From an uncultured Clostridia bacterium (lineage in GTDB: Bacteria > Bacillota > Clostridia > Lachnospirales > Anaerotignaceae): a DNA stretch of 5,437 bases. Both the position numbers and the translations under genes were made by a program. The number at the start of each line of letters is the position of its first letter. The stretch's first letter is position 1. Where the stretch lies: the NCBI GenBank assembly GCA_937919015.1, contig CALFPN010000111.1, forward strand, positions 1 to 5,437. Reading direction: 5' to 3'. The notes under the pieces are model-generated. The model ran no database searches. It was given only the letters and a program-made list of their open reading frames with translations, and was not told where the DNA came from. Below are positions 1-3,941 of this stretch, in pieces.

Positions 1-152
1 CCAACAGAATTCTCATATTTCAGTGCTGCCTGGTTGTGAATCTTATCACCTACAAGAGCATCCTCATCAATTCTTGCATCAAAATAATTGTTTCTATGAA
101 ACCATAAGTTATTATTTTGAAGTTCACGTTCTATCTCATTATTTGTTAGCAT
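1..152 (-). CDS. Unrecognised protein, N-terminal part only (runs off window start)
   Basis: An open frame on the minus strand starts with ATG at 152-150 and continues without a stop to base 1, giving 50 complete codons plus two bases. The product begins MLTNNEIERELQNNNLWFHR and continues as a polar, Asn-rich sequence. I do not recognise the family. The start is chosen because a good Shine-Dalgarno (GGAGGT, complement of 161-166) sits 8 bases upstream. The gene starts inside the last codons of the chimeric sfsA frame, so the two overlap by 14 bp. Bases 1-240 contain 79 G+C (33%), against 103 of 240 (43%) in the sfsA body at 301-540. This supports the gene belonging to a segment of different origin. 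No domain, signal peptide or membrane segment is visible in the part present. That it is a real gene is fairly likely; its function is unknown. Confidence 0.6.
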   Translation of the reverse strand, partial: MLTNNEIERELQNNNLWFHRNNYFDARIDEDALVGDKIHNQAALKYENSV

Positions 153-172
153 ATAAACCAACCTCCATAACA

Positions 173-184
173 ATTATAATTATA
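173..184 (-). promoter_or_regulatory. Tandem TATAAT, possible -10 for the left-edge gene
   Basis: Read on the minus strand, this stretch is TATAAT directly repeated. It lies 7-12 bases upstream of the Shine-Dalgarno of the gene starting at 152. Either copy could be a -10 element giving a very short leader. No convincing -35 hexamer lies at the right distance, so the call is weak; the stretch could simply be AT-rich DNA. Confidence 0.25.
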
Positions 185-190
185 TGCTTA

Positions 191-218
191 ATTTTCAGGA
201 GGCGTCGAGTTTGAAAAT
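191..218. repeat. Short inverted repeat near the sfsA junction
   Basis: ATTTTCA (191-197) and TGAAAAT (212-218) are perfect 7-bp inverted arms around a 14-base GC-rich loop. The repeat lies 22 bases inside the foreign segment that interrupts sfsA. It could be a recombinase or transposase recognition structure at an element end, or chance. It has no U-tract on the minus strand and does not look like a terminator. Confidence 0.4.
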
Positions 219-810
219 CGTACTTATTGAAAACCCTAGGTTCATATCCTTCTTCCTTCGCTTTGATCAATTCCCGCAGGTGCTTTGCCCCTCGCTCCGT
301 GGGTGCATCGGGAAATTTTGCAATTCCGTTTTCTTCTAAAGTAACCCCTTTTACCTCAATAAAACCTTTCTTCTCGCCTTTCTGATAAAAAAGATCAAAA
401 CGGGAATTTTCATATTTCACTTCCCGTTTCAGAAAATCCACTGCACCGATTTCCATGATTTTCCTTTCCGCCAGAGCCTCTGCCGCCATCTGGTTCGGTG
501 CCTGAGAATCCATGTTTACCAGCACATCCCCTTTGTAAACGGCGATCAGGGAATATTTCGTCTTTCTTCCCTCTTTGTCCGCCTCCTCCAGAAAAACCCT
601 CGCTCCTTCCAGAAGTAATTCCTTGCATCTGCCTGTATTTTTTACGTGCACCATTTCTTCCTGCCCGTTCAACTCCACAAAAGCCGTGAAACGGTTGACC
701 CTCCGCAGGAATCTGGCTTCGATCATATTTCCGTATTGCATCTTTTTTCACCTCTGCACCATTTTATCATAACCTCCGTTGAAAAACATCTTCCGATTTG
801 GTATGATTAG

Positions 811-993
811 GAAAATCTCCTGACAGAACTGGTAAAAGGTACTGTTCATCTGGACGATAATACCCATGCATACGGTATTTATCTGCAGTACGAAAATATC
901 TATTCCCGCCTGCTTGTCACGCAAACAAACAGAAAATACACCAAGTACAAAGAGAAACAGAATATCAGCTTCGATGAAAACGGCATTTTCTAA
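811..993 (+). pseudogene. Start-less coding remnant, unknown family
   Basis: A plus-strand frame runs from just after an in-frame TAG (808-810) to TAA (991-993) and encodes 60 residues. It contains no ATG, GTG or TTG start, but its sequence reads like natural protein rather than noise. Examples are GTVHLDDNTHAYGIYLQYEN, a polar KYTKYKEK stretch, and a typical ending SFDENGIF. It is plausibly the C-terminal end of a gene whose upstream part has been deleted or decayed. The DNA upstream is taken up by the divergent sfsA start region. The overlapping frames on both strands (plus 866-1051, minus 748-1017) lack ribosome binding sites and look less protein-like. I cannot name the parent family. Confidence 0.45.
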
Positions 994-1001
994 GCATTTC
1001 C

Positions 1002-1030
1002 TTGTACTTTTATCCATTTTATTTTATAAT
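1002..1030 (+). promoter_or_regulatory. Sigma-A type promoter for the His-rich protein/glyoxalase operon
   Basis: TTGTAC (1002-1007) and a perfect TATAAT (1025-1030) are separated by exactly 17 bp. Transcription would start near 1037, leaving a leader of about 36 nt before the GTG at 1073. It matches the housekeeping consensus at 10 of 12 positions and should be a strong promoter. No obvious operator palindrome overlaps it. Confidence 0.8.
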
Positions 1031-1072
1031 AAAGGTTACGAAAAAATTTGATTTCAGAAAGGAGTCCTTCTT

Positions 1073-2629
1073 GTGTCCAATCTCACATTAGAAGAAAAAA
1101 TAAAAAATCTCTCTGCAGATTATATCTATCAGCAGGCGGTCGGTTCTCTCCTCCTGATGCTCATGAGCACCATGGAAGATGTACAGAAAGGCGACATGGC
1201 CCTGCCCTATGAAGTTCCCGCAGACGTAAAGGAACTGAAAGGCCAGATCACAAAGATCCTGCTGGATCTGGAAGAAATTCTGGACGGCGATGCAGACGGT
1301 CGCATGGATGCCCTGAATGAATGTATGGGCTTGAAAAAACGCCTGCTGGATATGTATGAAACCATTTACAGCTATTTCTCCCAGTGGAATGTCATCTCCA
1401 CTCTGGTCAGCGACCAGGTTGCCCTGCGCAAATATAAAGAAGACGGCATTTCCCAGAAACAGGTGGAATGGTCTCTCTTCTTTGCAGACTGCCATGCTTT
1501 TATGGAAAGCGCAGAGAACCTCTTAGATCAGAAAAACTACATGGGTCAGCTTCTGAAATGCATGCCCCTGTATATGACAAGAGATAAATACTATGACAAC
1601 GTACAGGCGTCCCTGTCCGCTGCTTTTGCCGGGGAAAGCAAGGAATTTATCGCGGCATCCCTGAAGGCCTTTGAAGGCTTCTGCAGCCCCCAGGAAAACC
1701 CTGTTTACGGCAAATACTTCCCCGAAGTGGCAGAATGGATCGGCCAGAAGCGCATGGTTCTGCCCCACAAGATGAATGACGAAGAACTGTCCGAATTCTA
1801 CGAAGAACTGAAGGAAATGTACGAAGTGCTGGAACAGATCGAAGAATATTTCTCCTGCATCCTGCATGATATCAATTCCCTGATTCTGGTGCTGTATCTG
1901 TCCTACTCCTTCAAAGACCTGACAGAAGGCAGTGCATCCTATTCTGATCTGTACCACACTGTATGTGAATTCATCGAAGGCGAACTGGATGCTGCCGAAA
2001 AAGAAGCATATCTGGATACACTGACAGAACAGCTGGAAGCAGCCGTAGAACCTATCATTGATAAAGCCAACGCCATCGGCAGAGAAGAATATGACCTGCT
2101 GCAGAAAGCAGGTTCCTTCGCAGGCTTCTCCGATGATACCAAAAAAGTGCTGATGACAGAAGAATTCATCCGCGAATGTTTCTTCGGTGATCTGAATGAC
2201 GAACTGTTCCACTTCAATATCCCCGAAGATCTGCCCCCCGCAACAGAAGCAGAAAAGAAAGCACTGTTTCAGGATTTCATCACAAAAACAAGAAACCATT
2301 TCGATACTCTGCCCGCCCAGACCAGAAAACTGGCCATGCAGAATCTGACAGGTGCCCTGCCTCCCATCTATTCCGTCCATGATGTGATGGATATGCTGAT
2401 GGAGGCTATCGACAAAGCAACTTCCGAAGAACAGAAAGTTCTCATCGTAGATAAAATCGGTATGGTATTCAACGAACATGGCTGGACATCCATCACAGAG
2501 GGTCATGCTGACCACCATCACCACCACGATCATGACTGCGACTGCGGCTGTCACGATCATGAACACCATCATCACCATGGTCATGACTGTGGCTGTGGCC
2601 ACAACCATGACCACCATCACCACCATTAA
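1073..2629 (+). CDS. Acidic helical protein with C-terminal His/Cys-rich metal-binding tail
   Basis: This 518-residue protein is of a family I do not recognise. The GTG start is supported by AAAGGAG (1058-1064) eight bases upstream. There is no signal peptide and no convincing membrane segment; the most hydrophobic stretch is SLILVLYLSYSF (269-280), so a cytoplasmic location is inferred. Residues 1-475 are rich in Glu, Asp, Leu, Met and aromatic residues and look almost entirely alpha-helical. Residues 478-518 form an abrupt low-complexity tail of 41 residues with 22 His, 5 Cys and 7 Asp. It is built from two imperfect copies of HHHHH-x-HDC-x-CG... and a final HHHHH. Such tails bind Ni, Zn, Co or Cu in known proteins (SlyD, Hpn, HypB, ZinT-like tails), so metal storage, buffering or delivery is a reasonable inference. 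It is the first gene of an operon with a glyoxalase I-like gene 22 bp downstream. Codons are strongly biased (CTG dominates for Leu), suggesting high expression. Confidence 0.9.
   Translation: MSNLTLEEKIKNLSADYIYQQAVGSLLLMLMSTMEDVQKGDMALPYEVPADVKELKGQITKILLDLEEILDGDADGRMDALNECMGLKKRLLDMYETIYSYFSQWNVISTLVSDQVALRKYKEDGISQKQVEWSLFFADCHAFMESAENLLDQKNYMGQLLKCMPLYMTRDKYYDNVQASLSAAFAGESKEFIAASLKAFEGFCSPQENPVYGKYFPEVAEWIGQKRMVLPHKMNDEELSEFYEELKEMYEVLEQIEEYFSCILHDINSLILVLYLSYSFKDLTEGSASYSDLYHTVCEFIEGELDAAEKEAYLDTLTEQLEAAVEPIIDKANAIGREEYDLLQKAGSFAGFSDDTKKVLMTEEFIRECFFGDLNDELFHFNIPEDLPPATEAEKKALFQDFITKTRNHFDTLPAQTRKLAMQNLTGALPPIYSVHDVMDMLMEAIDKATSEEQKVLIVDKIGMVFNEHGWTSITEGHADHHHHHDHDCDCGCHDHEHHHHHGHDCGCGHNHDHHHHH
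2513..2626 (+). repeat. In-frame tandem repeat encoding the His/Cys tail
   Basis: Three consecutive units, each starting CACCATCA: 2513-2563 (51 bp), 2564-2611 (48 bp) and a partial 15-bp unit 2612-2626. The first two encode HHHHH-[DG]-HDC, then Cys/Gly residues, then H-x-H-[DE]. Synonymous CAC/CAT differences between copies show that they are not recent perfect duplications. The unit lengths are multiples of three, so gain or loss of a whole unit would keep the frame. Confidence 0.85.
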
Positions 2630-2651
2630 GGCTGGCAAAGGAGGAGCAAAT

Positions 2652-3017
2652 ATGTTCAAATTCAATCATTTCAACTACAACATTCTGGATCTGGAAAAAA
2701 GCATGAAATTCTATGAAGATGCGCTGGGTCTGAAAGAAGTACGCCGCAAAGAAGCCGAAGACGGCAGCTGGAAACTGGTTTATCTGGGTGACGGCAAATC
2801 CGACTTCACACTGGAACTGACATGGCTCCGTGATAGAAAAGACCCCTACAATCTGGGCGAAAACGAATTCCATCTGGCATTCGTGACAGAAGATTATGAT
2901 GCTGCTTATGCAAAACACAAAGAAATGGGCTGCATCTGCTTCGAAAACCCCGATTTCGGCATCTATTTCATCAACGACCCCGATAACTACTGGATCGAAA
3001 TCATTCCTAACCGATAA
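2652..3017 (+). CDS. gloA: Glyoxalase I-like metalloenzyme (VOC superfamily)
   Basis: This 121-residue protein has the two beta-alpha-beta-beta-beta halves of the vicinal oxygen chelate fold. The first half begins FNHFNYNILDLEKSMKFYED with the usual YxxxLGL (21-27). The second begins FHLAFVTED and ends DPDNYWIEIIP, the classical glyoxalase I ending. The four metal ligands align as H6, E55, H74 and E116, corresponding to H5, E56, H74 and E122 of E. coli GlxI. That enzyme is Ni/Co-activated and isomerises the methylglyoxal-thiol hemithioacetal to S-lactoylthiol. Zinc-type enzymes are usually longer, so a Ni/Co type is likely but not proven. The thiol partner in a Gram-positive anaerobe may not be glutathione. 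ATG 2652 is chosen over upstream in-frame ATGs because AGGAGG (2639-2644) lies seven bases before it; the longer frame would run through the His-tail DNA of the preceding gene. It is cotranscribed with that gene (22 bp gap). Another VOC substrate remains possible. Confidence 0.88.
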   Translation: MFKFNHFNYNILDLEKSMKFYEDALGLKEVRRKEAEDGSWKLVYLGDGKSDFTLELTWLRDRKDPYNLGENEFHLAFVTEDYDAAYAKHKEMGCICFENPDFGIYFINDPDNYWIEIIPNR

Positions 3018-3020
3018 ACC

Positions 3021-3060
3021 AAAAATCCAAGGCAATCCGCCTTGGATTTTTATTTTGTTT
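3021..3060 (+). terminator. Rho-independent terminator after the glyoxalase gene
   Basis: A perfect 13-bp stem, AAAAATCCAAGGC (3021-3033) with GCCTTGGATTTTT (3039-3051), has a 5-base loop and is followed by a T-rich tail to 3060. It starts three bases after the stop codon and closes the two-gene operon. Confidence 0.92.
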
Positions 3061-3099
3061 TACCGCAACCGTCCGTTGCTTTTCTTACGCCTTCTATCG

Positions 3100-3123
3100 T
3101 GCTATACTTTTTATGAGGTGATG
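3100..3123 (+). promoter_or_regulatory. Extended -10 promoter and ribosome binding site of the regulator gene
   Basis: TGCTATACT (3100-3108) is an extended -10 (TGn plus TATACT, five of six to consensus). The -35 region is poor: TTGCTT (3076-3081) would need a 21-bp spacer. GAGGTGATG (3115-3123) is the ribosome binding site for ATG 3128. The leader would be very short, about 12-15 nt. Confidence 0.55.
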
Positions 3124-3127
3124 ATTT

Positions 3128-3892
3128 ATGGAAACAAAAGACATTATTCTTGAACTCAGGACAAAAGCCGGATTGTCTCAGGATGCTCTTGCCGAAAAAG
3201 TGCATGTAACGAGACAGGCCGTATCCCGTTGGGAAAACGGTGATACCATTCCAAATACAGAAACGCTGAAACTCTTATCTAAACTATTTGATGTCTCCAT
3301 CAATACTCTTTTGGGTTCTCCCCGGCAGTTGATCTGCCAGTGCTGCGGCATGCCCTTGGATGATTCCAATATCAGCAAAGAAATCGACGGCCTTTTCAAT
3401 GAAGAATACTGCAAATGGTGTTATGCCGACGGGGAATATATGTATCATAACATGGATGAACTGATCGATGTCTGCGTAGCACACATGGCCAGCGAAGCAT
3501 TTCCTGCAGAGCAGGCCCGAACATATATGAAAGAACTGCTTCCAAAACTGAATTATTGGAAGCAATATAAAAATCTGGACGGCGCAGAAAAATTCGAGGA
3601 ATTCAAACAGCAGCTTATGGATGAGATTAACGCTTTGCATATAGAAGGCATGCCCAAGGTTGAAAAGCTCAATGCCCTTGTTGGCGGATACATCAATCTT
3701 GAATACAGACTACCTAATGGAAAATGTGTGAAATTTTTAGATGATGAAGCAACCTATTTAGGAAATCAGCTGGAATGTGAATTCGGCGGCAACCGTTGTT
3801 TCGGCATCGCCGCAAATATGGACTGTATCCTAATTTCCACTTTCGGCGCAAACGGCACTGATCCAGAACTGGTCATTTACAAAAAAAGATAA
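3128..3892 (+). CDS. XRE-family HTH regulator with zinc ribbon and C-terminal extension
   Basis: A 254-residue, three-part protein. Residues 5-62 form an HTH_XRE DNA-binding domain (GLSQDALAEKVHVTRQAVSR, then WENGDTIPN and LLSKLFDVSINTLLG). Residues 69-145 match the putative zinc-ribbon family found in Firmicutes and Bacteroidetes. Metal ligands are C70, C73 and C95, C98 (CQCCGMPL ... EYCKWC), followed by the typical helical part MDELIDVCVAHM ... LPKLNYWK. Residues about 150-254 are an amphipathic helix and a probably beta-rich domain (NLEYRLPNGKCVKFLDDE ... DPELVIYKKR) with further cysteines at 200, 217, 224 and 233. I have no name for this last domain. The likely role is a cytoplasmic transcriptional regulator that senses something through the C-terminal parts; the ligand is unknown. 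It has its own promoter and converges on valS. Autoregulation is common in XRE proteins but is not shown here. Confidence 0.88.
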   Translation: METKDIILELRTKAGLSQDALAEKVHVTRQAVSRWENGDTIPNTETLKLLSKLFDVSINTLLGSPRQLICQCCGMPLDDSNISKEIDGLFNEEYCKWCYADGEYMYHNMDELIDVCVAHMASEAFPAEQARTYMKELLPKLNYWKQYKNLDGAEKFEEFKQQLMDEINALHIEGMPKVEKLNALVGGYINLEYRLPNGKCVKFLDDEATYLGNQLECEFGGNRCFGIAANMDCILISTFGANGTDPELVIYKKR

Positions 3893-3900
3893 ATACACAA

Positions 3901-3928
3901 AAAGCCAAGCTGTTTCCAGCTTGGCTTT
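3901..3928. terminator. Shared terminator hairpin between the regulator and valS
   Basis: A perfect 12-bp stem, AAAGCCAAGCTG (3901-3912) with CAGCTTGGCTTT (3917-3928), has a TTTC loop. Read leftward from valS, the stem runs directly into TTTTTGTG, a good U-tract, so it is primarily the valS terminator, 13 bases past the valS stop. Rightward, after the regulator stop, the tail is only moderately T-rich, so termination in that direction is plausible but weaker. Confidence 0.88.
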
Positions 3929-3941
3929 CCACTTTTATTGC

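Larger units (their letters stand above)
139..741 (-). pseudogene. sfsA: SfsA family protein, 3' end lost and replaced by foreign sequence
   Basis: Residues 1-167 are clearly SfsA, a family of a nucleic-acid-binding OB-like N-terminal domain followed by a PD-(D/E)XK nuclease-like domain. Visible family hallmarks are HVKNTGRCKELL (32-43), RKTKYSLIAV (59-68), VNMDSQAPNQ (75-84), SRFDL (113-117), the putative catalytic FIEVKGVTL (127-135) and KFPDAPTERGAKHLREL (142-158). After GYE (165-167) the usual SfsA ending, a hydrophobic strand followed by a TPN/DP-containing segment and a final helix, is missing. Instead 33 unrelated residues, including a run of four Ile, lead to a stop at 139-141. The total is 200 aa, whereas family members are typically about 230. 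The start ATG (741-739) has a GAGGTG ribosome binding site (749-754) seven bases upstream. E129 and K131 remain, but the fold is probably incomplete, so I call it a disrupted gene. A stable truncated protein cannot be excluded. Confidence 0.85.

Noticed and set aside
23..214. 63-codon plus-strand frame at the left edge
   Set aside because: Antisense to the minus-strand gene that has a good ribosome binding site; no start signal and low-complexity ending.
748..1017. 89-codon minus-strand frame upstream of sfsA
   Set aside because: No ribosome binding site at its ATG. It is antisense to a more protein-like plus-strand remnant and ends inside the sfsA ribosome binding site.
866..1051. 61-codon plus-strand frame with an ATG
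   Set aside because: No ribosome binding site. It overlaps the promoter of the next gene and is a +1-type shadow of the remnant at 811-993, with unnatural composition.
2513..2626. CRISPR-like or regulatory tandem repeat
   Set aside because: The repeats are in frame, encode the His/Cys tail, have no spacers and lie within a coding sequence.
2478..2651. N-terminal extension of the glyoxalase from an upstream ATG
   Set aside because: The extension is an out-of-frame reading of the His-tail repeat (Thr/Met-rich). The internal ATG 2652 has an ideal ribosome binding site and matches the glyoxalase N-terminus.
1523..2665. 380-codon open frame antisense to the His-rich protein gene
   Set aside because: It is the mirror of a strongly biased coding sequence. 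Its N-terminus is a Val/Met-rich complement of the CAC/CAT repeat and its body is Phe/Cys/Gln-rich nonsense with no domain.
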